Below are positions 23,292 through 35,000 of a stretch of DNA of 64,000 nucleotides, piece after piece (positions within the stretch are counted from its first letter, which is position 1; every line of letters starts with the position of its first letter). The translations under genes were made by a program, and so were the position numbers. Where the stretch lies: the NCBI GenBank assembly GCA_900312665.1, contig ONZQ02000020.1, forward strand, positions 186,001 to 250,000. Direction: 5' to 3'. This stretch comes from Cephalotrichum gorgonifer (Eukaryota; Ascomycota; Sordariomycetes; Microascales; Microascaceae). The notes under the pieces are model-generated. The model worked only from the letters and a program-made list of their open reading frames with translations, was not told where the DNA came from and made no database searches.

Positions 23292-24041
23292 AGCGGAGTG
23301 GACTTAGAAATATCGCAGATACGGAAGCAGGTATCTCTCGTGATCAGTTGAGGAATGAACTCCATTTTAAGAGCAAGTTAGTAGATGGGGCACGTCCTGC
23401 ACATACAGTTCAAATGTGACGTCGTTATGACCACAATATCGAACATTGATGGCAGTCGTCGCAATAAATCAGATGCTCCGCTTGCTTAAGTAACGTAGAC
23501 GATCCTACCTTGGTCGTACTACTGGGACTCCAAAGAGTTTGGGACCTTCCGCCAAGGATTTCCCAGCTCTGTTCAGATGGACTTTATGCCAAACTTCCTA
23601 CCACATACATATTGTATATTTTATTAAGTTCCCCACTCGTGAGTGGCTTTGAAAAGCGGTAGCCATCGTTACCTCGCGACTACACGAAGATAGACTAAAG
23701 GAAATCACCCCTGCGGTCAGTTGCCTGCAATCTACTTCAAGTTCATAAACTACGTCAACTAAACATGCAATATGTAATTTCTGGCCAAGCGTAATAGACA
23801 GGTTGTTTTCACAATCCCCTAGCAGGGGATGGAGGTTGCGTTAGTCATCATACCTGACCTCGGTAAAGATTTAGTGCCGTGGACTAATATACTGAGTCAT
23901 CACCGAACACGAACAACCGCCATCGCTTTGGAAACTAAAGCGTAAATAATATCGGCAGGCATGTCTAAATTATTAGACTAATTACCGGGGTGGGGAACTC
24001 GAGCGCTCTTCCCCCTTATCTTGCTCTCACACAGATATACC
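23292..24041. other. Divergent intergenic region, 750 bp
   Basis: Lies between the minus-strand conserved gene and the plus-strand regulator and must contain both promoters. No gene or clear repeat was seen. Confidence 0.5.
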
Positions 24042-26424
24042 ATGGAGATGCTTACACCATCCAATTATGAATCGGGCCAAAGGAAACGACCGAGACGCAG
24101 GGAGCGGCCATGTGATGCGTGCCGGAAGAGGAAGACGCGCTGCGTGACGAAGAGCGGCGAGAGTACTTGTGTTCACTGCCAACTGAGGCACACCACTTGC
24201 ACATTTCGGATTGACCCGCCCGAGCGTACTTCAGGATCGGATTCCATCCGCAGGACTTCTTTAGACACGGATGGGCGCGTGACCACGATTCCTCCAGGTC
24301 TTCCAGCTGCGCGGCCGCCAGGGACGTCATCGGCTGAGACGGAGGGAGCACGATCACCAATCCATCTCGCGGAGGGGACTTCGGTGGGATCGGCTGCTAC
24401 CGCTACTTCGGGCCCTGCTCCGGACGGCAGGGCGTTGTATGGCGTGCCGGGGAAAACATCGTCAACCGGCCCGGCCCAGGACTCGATACGCTCCGCGCAG
24501 GATGGCTTCAGTCTCGGCGAGTCACAAACGCGCTTCGCCGAGCTCTACGGTCTGGGTAGCGATATGGAACCAGTCCTGATGGTATATTTACCCGTTTTCT
24601 TGTTTTCCGTCGAGACTAAGATTTTTGGGCCGGCAGTGGGAGGTACTAACTGCTTGAACACAGCTCCACCGACCTTACGACCCGGTTACTCAGGAATTCA
24701 GCTTGGAAACTCACGCGATACGGCGCGTATTGGCAAAGGACGGTGGCGAGGTCGATTATCCGCTCACCTTCCATATGGTCTCGGACAAACGGGCTTTGGA
24801 GCATGATCCCAACTACTCCAGAGTTGACGCGATCGAGGCCTGCGTCCGTCCTCATGGTCCGGGTCTCGTGGAGCTCTTCTGGAGACATGTGCACCCTTGC
24901 TACCCCATCCTCCACAAGGACGTCTTCATGGAAAACTACAGAGTTTCCTACCGGCGCATCGCCCCGGCTCTTCTCGGCGGGGTCTACCTGTCCGCTCTGC
25001 GATGGTGGTCGTACAACCCGGAGCTATCCATCCAGTCGATGCCTGACGCCGTCTTGCTGCGTAAGCTTCTGAAAGAAGCCATAGCGACGTCGTATCACCG
25101 GCCGAGACTGTCTTCTATCCAGGCCGTGCTTTTGCTTCTGCAGTGCCAGCCGGAGGACCCTCTGAACCCGGACCACACATATGCCTGGGGCCTGACGTGC
25201 CAGGCGCTCGCCATTTCCCAGTGCCTCGGGCTCCATCTGGACGCGAGTGAGTGGTCTATCCCCGTATGGGAGCGTAACGTCCGAAAACGGTTGAGTTGGG
25301 CCGTCTACATGCAGGACCGCTGGACGGCCTTGGCATACGGTCGACCCGTGCACATCCATCACGATGACTGGACCGTGGAGGAGCTGACGAGCTCGGACTT
25401 TGCGGACTGTGATGCAGGGGCGGCAGGGGACGAGGAGAGACGCACAGTGGGCGCCACGGGGAACTTGCAGTTCATGCACATGGTGCGGCTTACTATCATC
25501 CTCTCCTCCGTGCTATCGTCCTTCTATACTACGCGTAGCAGCTTGGACCAAGACACCGTGCTGCTATATCAGAGAGCGCAGCCACTGCTGTTTCAGTTGC
25601 AGGATTGGCTCCAGAATATTCCGTCGTCATTGCAGATGAATATCGTCTATCAGAGAAAGCTCAGTTTCCACGGTTCGTTCGTACCCATAGAATCAACCCG
25701 TCGGTGCGCAATATATCTGACCTGTCTTCTGATCCTTTTAGGCTATCTCCATTTCTCATACTATGGAGTCATGATGACTCTTCTCCGCCGTCTAATACGA
25801 TCTACGGCTCTCCCGCCTTGGTGTCCCGATGATAAAGTCCTCTCCGACATTCGCCAGCTTGCGCTGCAAACAGCACAGAGCACAATCAGCTTCGTTAAGA
25901 ATCTTCGTGCAGACCATTTGGAAGCCTTTTGGTATTTCAGTGAGTTTCTTCTCCCAACATAAATGCGAAGAGCCTAAATAACCCTTCATTGCTCTTCTTG
26001 ACGGGGGTTACTAATGGAACATTGATACGAAGCTTCGCCATATCTCTTCTCTCTTCTCGGATCTTTCACCACCTTACTCCTCGTCACGTCGCTCTCTTCC
26101 CAGGAGCGTAGCTTTTGGCAAGAAACCCTCAACTCTTACCTGTGGCACCTTCGTACGATGAGTAAGAGCAGCGACCCGATGCAGTACGCCGTCACCCGAC
26201 TTGAGGGCGCCATCCTGCGCGGCCTGGAGCACGCTCTTGCCGTCAACCTGAACGAGCCACCAGACGACGATGTCAGTCCCATGATGGCCAACTTCTCACC
26301 GGCCGCGCTCGAGTATACGGACTTCGGTGACTGGGACCTCATCGCGGGTGTGGATGGCGCATTCGATCTTCTTAGCAGCCTTCAGTACGAGCCGAATCCG
26401 GAAATTGGAGATGGTGAGCCGTAG
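24042..26424 (+). CDS. Zn2Cys6 transcription factor with fungal-specific domain (TamA/Dal81-like layout)
   Basis: Probable pathway regulator of 712 aa. Four exons, 24042-24581, 24664-25672, 25742-25939 and 26033-26424, join in frame. The zinc cluster has Cys24, 27, 34, 43, 46 and 53, with an eight-residue central loop rather than the usual six, and the basic stretch RKRKTR. The middle homology region spans about 230-560 (GLVELFWRHVHPCYPILHK, RKRLSWAVYMQDRWTALAYGRP). The 68-nt intron ending at 25741 leaves an open frame if retained; it is proposed because donor, branch point (CTGAC) and acceptor are present and the join HGYLHFSYYG fits the family. The loop spacing and C-terminal region recall TamA/Dal81-type regulators. 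It is followed tail-to-tail by GH32 and, beyond that, a sugar permease, so control of that locus is likely but inferred. Confidence 0.85.
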
Positions 26425-26604
26425 GTGGAACTTGCTTGGGGTTTTGTACTACTAGGGTCGATATCAGATAACTGTAATGCCAAAGAAACTTGGATTGGCA
26501 CTAGTATAAGAATATGAGGGAGGGTGTTTGGACGATTGGAGGTTGATCCGTGTCATGTCTATTGTATGGTTGCTGTGATTCTCTACACATTCCTAATCTA
26601 TAAA

Positions 26605-28194
26605 TTATACTCTCATCCTGCTAATCTGTCCACCTGCCGCGATTGAGAAATCTTTCAATCTAACCTCCCCGTCGTTGACGAACCAGCCTATCCGATGAGC
26701 CTTGTCGATGGCATTCTGAGAGGCAACATCCGATGCCTTCTGGCTAGGAAGAGGCAGTCTATAAGTTATCGATCGACCTCCACAGAAGACCTCCACAACA
26801 CGTCCCCTGATAAACATCGTCACGCCACGCTGGAGGTCGACGTTATCGTGCCTAACGAGTTCGGGGCCATCCACTGAGCGGGGAAGGTGAAGACCATACT
26901 GATCCGCCCAGAAGTCGTCCAGGGGCGCGAAGTCCGTCAGCAGCTTCACAGTATGTGTGGCTCCCGGCGTCGTTGGCGTGAACTGCAGTCGGTAGCCCTT
27001 CTGGGTTTCGTCCGCCTGCAGGACCAGGCCAAAGGAGTGGGCGTCGCAGTGTGCGATGCCGAATTTGACTAGGAGGTCCTGGTCCGCCGGAACGTCGTCA
27101 ATGAATCTCATCTGGGCCGACCCTACGGATGACAAGTGGAGCCCGGGCGAGACGGCATCGCGCAGAAGCGGAGTCGAGGTTTTCCTGAACAAGTCCTCCA
27201 CCTCTGCCACCACGCTTATCCGGAGATGCCCCTCGGCATCGGCGGAAACCTCCCGCGGGACACCGAGATCCCCTCCCCACAGCCACTTGCCCTCTTCGTC
27301 GACGAAGTCGCCCGCCCAGCCGAAGTACACACGCTTGCTCGGGTCTCCAGCCTTTGGACACGACTTGGCGGCGTACCATCTGCGTCCGTCCAACCGGCCA
27401 TTCGACCCATCACGGGGGACGCGGAATGGGCCATAGGGCGAATCCGCGACCCGGTAGACGGTCCCTGAGTCCGGGGCGTGGAAGCGAGAATATACCAGGT
27501 ACCACTTCCCATTCGGTAGGGGGAAGAGCTCTGGGCACTCGGGGCAGAACATATCGTTTGGGGAATAGAGAGGCGTCGGCTCAAACGTCCACGTGTCTAG
27601 ATCCTTGGAGGTGAGAAGCGCGATGCACCCTCGGCTCCAGTAGGGGCCCTCGCGGAGCCTCGACGCGATGATCATCCAGTAGCGGGACTCGGACTCGCTG
27701 AAGAAGATGTAGGGGTCGCGGAAGTCAATGTCCTCCAGCTGGAGCCTGCCGTCGCCGTTGAACTTGATCTCCGTGCGCGGCGATTCGAAGCCGCTGTCGC
27801 CGTGCTTGCCTCCCGACGTTGCCCGTAGGATTACTTGCTTTCCGCCGTCGGAGAGGTTGTAGCCCGTGTAGAAGATGTTCATCCTGCCATCTGGGCCCAG
27901 GACTGCTGCACCGGTCCATGCACCATCGGCATCCGGGGCGGTCTTGTCTTCACTGGGTTTAATGCTGGGCTCGAGGTCTCGATGCCACTCAACTAGGTCC
28001 GTCGAGCGCATCCGCGACCAGACGGATCGCAGTCTCTCAGGGTGGTGTCTCGTGAAAGGAGGTGTGGTTAGGTGAAAGACGTGATAGGTATCCTCGACGA
28101 GCAGGGGGATGGCGTCGGCGGCCGCCTGTGCGGGGGAGGGTCTGCTGTAAGCACCGCCCTCCGGAGGCGGCGTTGGAACTTCGTTGGGACTCAT
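26605..28194 (-). CDS. Intracellular GH32-like fructosidase (invertase/inulinase family)
   Basis: Single-exon, 529 aa, no signal peptide, so likely cytosolic hydrolysis of imported sucrose or fructo-oligosaccharides. The five-bladed propeller motifs WTGAAV (93-98), FRDPYIFF (158-165, transition-state Asp160) and CPECPELF (acid/base Glu219) are present. The usual nucleophile motif NDPNG is absent; the aligned segment is ADAIPLLVEDTYHVFHL, so Asp27 is the best candidate nucleophile, as in the GDP/GDV-type GH32 subgroups. A C-terminal beta-sandwich follows (GRVVEVFCGGRSITYRLP). The start is the first ATG; upstream codons are in frame but contain no ATG. Neighbours are a regulator and a sugar porter. 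Confidence 0.85.
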   Translation of the reverse strand: MSPNEVPTPPPEGGAYSRPSPAQAAADAIPLLVEDTYHVFHLTTPPFTRHHPERLRSVWSRMRSTDLVEWHRDLEPSIKPSEDKTAPDADGAWTGAAVLGPDGRMNIFYTGYNLSDGGKQVILRATSGGKHGDSGFESPRTEIKFNGDGRLQLEDIDFRDPYIFFSESESRYWMIIASRLREGPYWSRGCIALLTSKDLDTWTFEPTPLYSPNDMFCPECPELFPLPNGKWYLVYSRFHAPDSGTVYRVADSPYGPFRVPRDGSNGRLDGRRWYAAKSCPKAGDPSKRVYFGWAGDFVDEEGKWLWGGDLGVPREVSADAEGHLRISVVAEVEDLFRKTSTPLLRDAVSPGLHLSSVGSAQMRFIDDVPADQDLLVKFGIAHCDAHSFGLVLQADETQKGYRLQFTPTTPGATHTVKLLTDFAPLDDFWADQYGLHLPRSVDGPELVRHDNVDLQRGVTMFIRGRVVEVFCGGRSITYRLPLPSQKASDVASQNAIDKAHRIGWFVNDGEVRLKDFSIAAGGQISRMRV

Positions 28195-28883
28195 GGTGGT
28201 TTGTTGGTATGGAAGTCGAGACAAGGACAACAGTGAAGGTCAACAGAATATGGCATCTCCTTCAAGGATGAGATTTACTATTGTTAAATATAGCTCTGTG
28301 ATGAATAATCGCCGATGGCCAGAGAAGATACAACTTTGACCATACCTCCTACCGAACATGACCGCTGATAGCCAACTGCGAAGGTGAGGCTTACAGTGGA
28401 CCATCCGACGGGATCCGTTTTGGGTGCCGCGGCGTGGCATGACGTTCGCCGTGGCCCGCGGCAAGAAATGTGCCGGCGGCATCCTTGATTTGGAATAGTG
28501 GCCCTCTGGATGACTGGATTTAATCCCAGCAAAACGTCGGATTAGGCAAAGTGAAGCCGTATTAGTGGTCACTAGCGCCCATCAGTTCCACCCATGTGGC
28601 AATTACCCACCTCGAAAGAAACCATTCTTTGCTACGACCGTGACCTTCCCCTTACCATACACTCCGCACTGGGGTATCACAGAGTTCCCCCACATCTCCA
28701 TCTCTTAAGTACGGGGTAATTCGACATGGTTTCCGGGGTGCATATCCCAGGAACCCCATACATCCACCGGAGGAGGCATAGGACCCTTGCGCCGTGAAAT
28801 ATATAAGGCCTCTCCCGGATTTCGATGTCGATCTCCAGTCTCGCTTCCCTACCACCTTAGCTCATAATTTCTCGTCAACAACT
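28195..28883. other. Bidirectional promoter between GH32 and sugar permease
   Basis: About 690 bp between divergent genes. A TATATAAG element at 28800 serves the permease. Two CGG-containing stretches (GACGGGATCCG near 28408, GGATCCG-like) could bind a Zn2Cys6 factor, but no repeated motif stands out. Confidence 0.5.
28800..28807 (+). promoter_or_regulatory. TATA box of the sugar permease gene
   Basis: TATATAAG, 84 bp upstream of the permease ATG at 28884. Confidence 0.55.
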
Positions 28884-30691
28884 ATGGGGAAGCTACAATA
28901 TCCCTACGTCTGGCTCTTCTGCGGGTTCGCCGCCCTCGGCGCCTGTCTATATGGGTACGTTCGCGTTTCATGCCCATCCTAATCCTCGCAAGTCAATCTA
29001 ACAACTGGCAGATATGACGGCGTGTATTTCAATGGAGTCTCTACTCTTGGTAAGACACCCGAATATCTCTAAACACGAGGCGGGAATCCCCCTTGCTTAC
29101 CCATCCACAGATGTGTTCATTGAGCATTTTGGCGAGAAGAACAACAAGGGGGAGTGGGAAATCTCCCCGTCGTCCTTGTCCATTATGACGTCTATGATCA
29201 ACGTTGGGGAACTCGTGGGCTCCCTGAGTGCCGCACCCCTGAATGACTATTTTGGGCGCAAGGGCGTCTTCTTGACTGCCACGGTTACCATCATCATTGG
29301 AATCGTCCTTCAGCTCGTCACTACGTCTAGTCGAGCTCTCATGACAGCCGGACGTGCAATCCTAGGCTACGGCGTTGGTAGCTTCTCGGCTACTTCACCT
29401 CTTTACATGGCGGTGAGTACCACCCGTCTCACATACCACCCACTCTCTCTTCTCCGTTAAACCTTTTGAAATTGAAGCTATGCTGACGCTGCGCCTTTAA
29501 CCTACTCAGGAAATCTCCCCCGTGGTCCTCCGAGGTCAAGTGCTCATGTGCTGGCAACTCACCCTTTCGGTTTCTCAAATCCTCGCCGCTGGCATCAACC
29601 GCGGTATGGTCGACATTCATACCACCTTTGCCTACCGATTCCCGATAGGCTTCCAGCTCCTCTTCCCCATCCTAGTCCTTGCCGGCATCTGGTTCGTCCC
29701 CGAATCTCCCCGCTGGCTCGTCGGCAACGGCCGTGTTTCCAAGGCAGAGTCGGCCCTACGCTCTATCCATCGCGACGACAAGACATACGACCCTCGGCCA
29801 GCTCTGCGGCAGATTCAGGTCGACATCGACCGAGAGGCGGAGGTCGAGGCCGAGAGTGGCTGGCTACAACTCGTCACCGACCCCGTGGAGCGCCGCAAGG
29901 TCATCTTCAGCGCTGGCGCGCTGATTGCCCAGCAGGTCAATGGGATCCAGTGGTTCTACTACTTCGGAACGGTCTTTAGCAAGAGCATCGGCCTAGAGGA
30001 TCCCTTCCTGATGACCCTCATCGTCTTCCTCATCCAGGTCTTCGTTGTTCTTGCCTCCGTCCTCCTGGCGAACAAGATGCCGCGGAGGGGGCTTCTCCTT
30101 GTCACGACCGGCATAATGATGATTTCCATCTTTGTGGTGGGCTGCCTCGGAATTCCCGGGAATCAGCCGAGTGAAACCATTGGAAAAGTCATCATCAGCT
30201 TTGTGATTATCGAGATTGTTGCCTTTAACTTTGCCTGGGGCCCGCTTGGCTGGACAATTGTGAGTCTGGCCGCCTACAATCTCCCTACCCTATAGACGCT
30301 GAGAGAAAATCGACTAATCCCCGGTATTATTAAGGCCTCCGAGATGGCTGTAGGCCGGAATCGGAACAAGATCTACGCCATTGCCGTGGGTTCTTTCTGG
30401 GTCACGGTCTGGGTGATCGTGTTCACTCTCCCCTACATTTACTACTCTGCCAACCTCGGCCCTAAGACAGGTTTTGTTTACACGGGCCTCTCCTTCATTA
30501 CTTTGGCTTACGTGTACTTTTGTGTTGGTGAGGTGAAGGGTCGGTCTATGGAGGAGATCAACGGGTTCTTCCGAGACGGTATTCCGGCTAGGAAGTGGAG
30601 GGATCAACCGTGGAAGAGTGAGGCTGCTGGTAGCGAATATGGGATGGAGAAACATGGTGAGGCAGCATTCAACGAGAAGGTAGAAGCATAG
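28884..30691 (+). CDS. MFS sugar transporter (sugar porter family)
   Basis: Plasma-membrane proton-coupled sugar importer, 505 aa. Five exons: 28884-28954, 29012-29049, 29111-29412, 29510-30259 and 30335-30691. Family signatures are GYDGVYFNGVSTL at the end of helix 1, NDYFGRKG after helix 2, GRAILGYGVG in helix 4, PESPRWLV at the end of helix 6, QQVNGIQWFYYF in helix 7, and GPLGWTIASEMAVGRNRNKIYAIAV around helix 10 and the following loop. Twelve hydrophobic segments can be counted. It is divergent from the GH32 gene, so a di- or oligosaccharide hydrolysed by that enzyme (sucrose or fructan fragments) is the most likely cargo; this is context inference. Confidence 0.92.
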
Positions 30692-31166
30692 AGGGAGGAC
30701 CCTGAAGACATAGGCAAACATAGGTGTCGTGGGCCAGAAGACGTAATGCAAGGTGTCCTCTCGCTGTAATATAAGATATCATAGGGTAAGGCATATGAAT
30801 TAGAAAGCAGCTACTATTTAAATTATTTCAGAATATCTGCATCTAAGTGATGTACGATATCGACGCCAGTCTATCCCCAGTGGAATAGGCCTGGAAGAAT
30901 CAACTTCAAGAGCGAGGCGAGTTAAAATATTTACTCGATGCGACTTGTGGTAGGGAGGATTGGCTCCCACCATCTCGACCATCCTCAAAACTGTCATTCA
31001 CGGAGAAGAGTCAAATTGATAGTGCGGTATCTGACTTATGTGGAAACGCTTGGGCGGTCCCATATTTGGCTGCAAAGGTTGTGGAATGTATCATTTCGTG
31101 GGTGTATATCATGTATATGACATCTCCATGGTCGCAGCACTAAATATAGAAACAAACGCAACATAT
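30692..31166. other. Convergent 3' intergenic region
   Basis: About 475 bp, AT-rich in its first half, between convergent genes. No gene seen. Confidence 0.5.
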
Positions 31167-33292
31167 TCAGATACAAATATCGACGAGGTGTCTGAAGCAT
31201 CGCATATTGACTGACACATCGCGTTCCAGACAATCATGGAGAATACTTGCGATGCAGCGTCTGTGTTTCTCAACTCCCGACGATCGGTCTGTTTCGTCAT
31301 CCAAAAATTCCCTCCTGCTCTTCTCCACATGCATCTCCGCTAACACAGACAGAGCATCCCTTCGTAATTTCTCACCTACTTCGAGAAGGTCAGGCTCACT
31401 GGACTGGAAAAGACACTTTCTGGCCTCTTTCCAGTTTGGAGCAGCAGCGGCCGTTTCCCAGCCCTTCCAGTACACGCGATTGTCCGACAGTTCGGGGTCG
31501 GTACCCTCTGTCGGTCCAGCCACCTCTCGCGGCTCCTGATCGGTAGTGGGGCGTCTACGGTCTAGGTCGCATCGGAGAAGCGATGTTGTATCTTCCAGTA
31601 GGGTTGATCTCGCAGCCTCGATAAGAGGGCATGTACCTGTTACGTCTCGAAGGAATATGTCCGGCCCGGTTCCCAAAAGGCTGGTGATAATTGGCCTCGC
31701 TACAGCGGCGGTGGTCTTCTTGTTGGTGAGTATGAGCTGCAATGGTGTTTGACCTTGATCATTCCGGGCATCTGAGTTCGCACCCCTCTGTAGAACGTTG
31801 GTGACCAAGCTGTAAATGCTCTTTTTTTTCTCGCTTTGTGGGGCCTCCCTCCGACAGCTGAGACACAACTCATGGAGGATAGTATTGCCATCAGGAACCA
31901 ATTTCACCGACGGGTCGATTGTCTTGCAAAATAATTCTCCAAGGGTTCGGTCAACACGCCAGTAACTATAAGTACGGTAAAAGTAATCTCGGAAATAGTC
32001 GCTGACCATGGATTTGCCGGACGGGGCTAACGTGGCTGGGTCTCCGCCACGCTGGATGAACTTCCTGACAATGCCGCTCCCTCCTACCGACAAATAGGTC
32101 TTTTCTGGGCGCCACCAATCGTCGGATCGGGATAAAAAAACTTTGAACGGAGAAGTGCCGTCGGGTAAAGACTTTGTTACACTAGCGCCTGCGTCAAGAA
32201 ACATTCCGATGTAGCGAAGTTTATCTTCGCTGTAATCCTGAATAAGAAGCTTGTGAAAGGCAGTGTGGCCACTGTTACTCTCGATGTCTAAACCATCCCT
32301 ATATTTCAATAGGCGTTCGATCGTGGTATCGTCCGCCGAGGAAGACTTAGTCCGGCCCATTGGGGAAGACAACGCTAGATGAAGAGGTGTATTGCCTCTG
32401 TCATCCTGTGCTGAGACAGCGGCACCTTCCTGGAGAAGGGCGTCCAGGATGGCCCTGCTAGTCACAGCCAAGTGCAAGGGGGTTTGCCGTAACTGGCCTC
32501 TGGAGTTTACGTTGGCTCCAAAGCGCAGAAGGAGGCTCACCATCTCAATGCTGGCTGATTCGACCGCATAGTGTAGCGGCTCGTTTCCAACAAAGTCTTG
32601 TATATCAACTGCAGCGCCTGCAACGAGGAGAGACTTCGCCTTCTCGAAATTCTTGTTGATGGAGGCATGGTGCAGCTGAGTCTTCCCCTCGATATCCTGG
32701 TGATTGAGGAGATCTGGTTGCAGCACCATCGGCGGGAGAGGAAGATTGATATGAGGGACAGTTGAGCTGAAATTCATTAATCCAGGAGTAGAGCTGCCCA
32801 CAATTGAGGTAGTAGGTGTGTCAACAAGAAATGGTCCATGGGTAGATGCGTCCATTTGAATGGGATGGGACTCGGATTGGAACCTACAAACTAGATTAGC
32901 ACAGTTCCCATTACCTAGATTGATGGGGCTACAAACACACTCACCCGAACAGTCCCTCTTGGCCAAGATTGGGCATGGATGGACCTGGCCTGTTATGTCG
33001 TCGCTTTTTGGCAGGCCGTGAGAGTTCCGAATTGCTGGTCCTATTGCCGGGCTTTGGGCAGGATTCGGTGCTGTACTTCATATATCCCCATTTTTGTAGC
33101 TGAGTCCGGTACGACCGCTCGCTGTAAGGTGAGAGTATAAGTATGGCTTCAATGATACTGGAATGTCGTCACTGACCATGCATGAAAGCCGTGCTTGCCT
33201 TTGATGATTCTCATCACCTCTCGCAGTGGCTTGTTTTCAACGTGATAGAGCTGTTGAATGTCACCTTGGAGGCTCTGCCAGTCTTTCACCAT
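31167..33292 (-). CDS. Clr5-domain ankyrin-repeat protein
   Basis: Three exons, 33292-33177, 33121-32945 and 32883-31167, give 669 aa. The N-terminus is a Clr5 domain (about 1-55): KDWQSLQGDIQQLY, then HGFHACERSYRTQLQKWGY, a module common in Pezizomycotina and thought to aid DNA or chromatin contact. A short basic stretch (AKKRRHNRPG) could be a nuclear signal. From about 135 onward at least five to seven ankyrin-like repeats can be recognised (TQLHHASINKNFEKAKSLL, NEPLHYAVE, TPLHLAVTS, NTPLHLALSS, HTAFHKLL). They become irregular toward the C-terminus. The first exon was located by its sequence match to the Clr5 pattern. Function unknown; such proteins are often expanded and variable between strains. 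Confidence 0.85.
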
Positions 33293-34236
33293 AATGGCAG
33301 ACTACCAATGGCCTAGAGAAATCGAAGCTAATGATAAGAAAGATTGGGCTGGGAAAGAGATTTTAAGAGTCCGAGGTGAGGTACGCATAAAAGCAAATTA
33401 TGTCTTCACATCTAGTTTATAGGATGTAGGGATTGGGTTAGACTATCTATGGGCACGGATTCTTGAGAGGTAGGCAGCCCTGCTTTTGCACTTCCTGAGC
33501 CACGTGATGATGGCTGGACATCCAGGGGTGTCCGTTTTCAGAATTTCCTGGCCACATACTCCATACCATACGTTAAAAACAGTTGGACCAATGGAAACAA
33601 GTGTCTCCGGACTAGACCAGGCTGGCATACAAAGTACACTGTACAAATAGCGGTGGTGACCTTGATTGCTTTGTGAGCGAGGTGGTCTATTTTTTGCAAG
33701 TATCTGTGAGCAACTCAGTGGCGACCAATCCGCATTAGCGCCTAGAGCCACCAAAGCCACCAAGGGGGCCTCGAAAATGCAAAATGCAATGCACCTCTGC
33801 CAAAATGTGCAAACTGCATACAGCTCCCTAGTCGACGGACGATATTGGACTGCTCGCTGGGGGGAACCAAAATTGAGCCGGGCTCAATTTCTACGAAGTA
33901 TGTTCCCATAGAAAATATTGCACATTGCATATAAGCACCGCATAATGGACCTGACTCCTGCAAAATGCTGAGAGCACCTTCCCCAATATTTCTGTGACCG
34001 CGAATCGTGCCTCCCAGTCTCAAGCATGGAATTGTCGCCTACTCCCACGGGGGATCTGTGCCATGTGTCAGGTACCCTTCCCTCCGTGGTGATAAATTGA
34101 GATGCTCTCCCTTCCTCTCTGCTCTTCTGACCTGTCTCTCCTTCATTGTTTATCTACACGCGCATTCTTGACACAATGTTTCTATTCTTAGCTCACATCC
34201 CATTTGTTCAAGTCTTTACCTAATCACAGGCCTGAC
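33293..34236. other. Intergenic region with palindrome
   Basis: About 940 bp between divergent genes. It contains the perfect 10-base-arm palindrome at 33870-33890 and several TTGCA/TGCAA-rich stretches between 33775 and 33965. No gene supported. Confidence 0.5.
33870..33890. repeat. AAATTGAGCC-G-GGCTCAATTT palindrome
   Basis: Ten-base perfect inverted arms around a single G. The half GGCTCAATTT recurs alone near 37560. It could form a cruciform or be a dimeric protein site. Confidence 0.6.
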
Positions 34237-34930
34237 ATGTCTTCGCCTAGTCCTCTGGGAAACCAGGACGGTTCCCCAGCCCAGGTCATTCAAATGGTGA
34301 AGGGCCTATCGGAGAAGTAAGTATATATTTGTCATCTTGTTCATTATTTTCATGTATTTTTGTACGCCTATGTTCGTTCACGCACCTGGCGAAAGACCCC
34401 TCATAGCCTCTTACATCTGCGTACTGGGAAGCCGTATTGTATATGGCTATACGGAACATTCTAACAAACTTCCAAGATCAACCACCCTACCCGACTCCCC
34501 GATGGGTGGTAGCTGTCCAGGGACTGCAACAGGGGTTGACGACTCCGCCCAAGCTCTCTCTCTCAAATGTGTGGTTGCCTCGGAGTACCCATCCGAGACT
34601 CGAGCCTCAAACCACGAAGTCACCTCTCAACTATTCTCGCAGGTGATCACGGCGGTCACCCCGAGTGCGTCCGATGTCATTCGTCATGAACTACAGTCTC
34701 TCGATATTGGTCTGCCAGAGTCTGTCGTTGACAAGGTCGCCCAAACTTATACGGGCATGGTTCCGATGGAAAGGTTCCTTTTGGAGACCTGCGGACGCTC
34801 GGGCCCTTCCCTCGAGGCAGGGAGATCCAGCGGTACCTCCACGGGTGGTTTGCCCGTGAATGGCATTTCTGCGGAAAAGACCAACGAAGGCATGGTGACG
34901 GATCGGGCTGCTCCTCATGAGCAGGGATAA
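34237..34930 (+). CDS. Hypothetical protein, Ser/Thr-rich
   Basis: Two-exon model, 34237-34316 and 34477-34930 (177 aa), with a 160-nt intron having GTAAGT donor and CCAAG acceptor. The product is polar and Ser/Thr/Gly-rich, with a helical central part (DVIRHELQSLDIGLPESVVDKVAQTY) and no signal peptide or membrane segment. No family is recognised. The open second exon and a consensus donor support a real gene, but the intron is longer than most here and the acceptor choice is uncertain. Confidence 0.5.
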
Positions 34931-35000
34931 AGATCAGGAACTTGTCGCCGGGAACCCTAAGCGACCCTGACACTTGGGGCACATTTGGGTAACCCAATAG

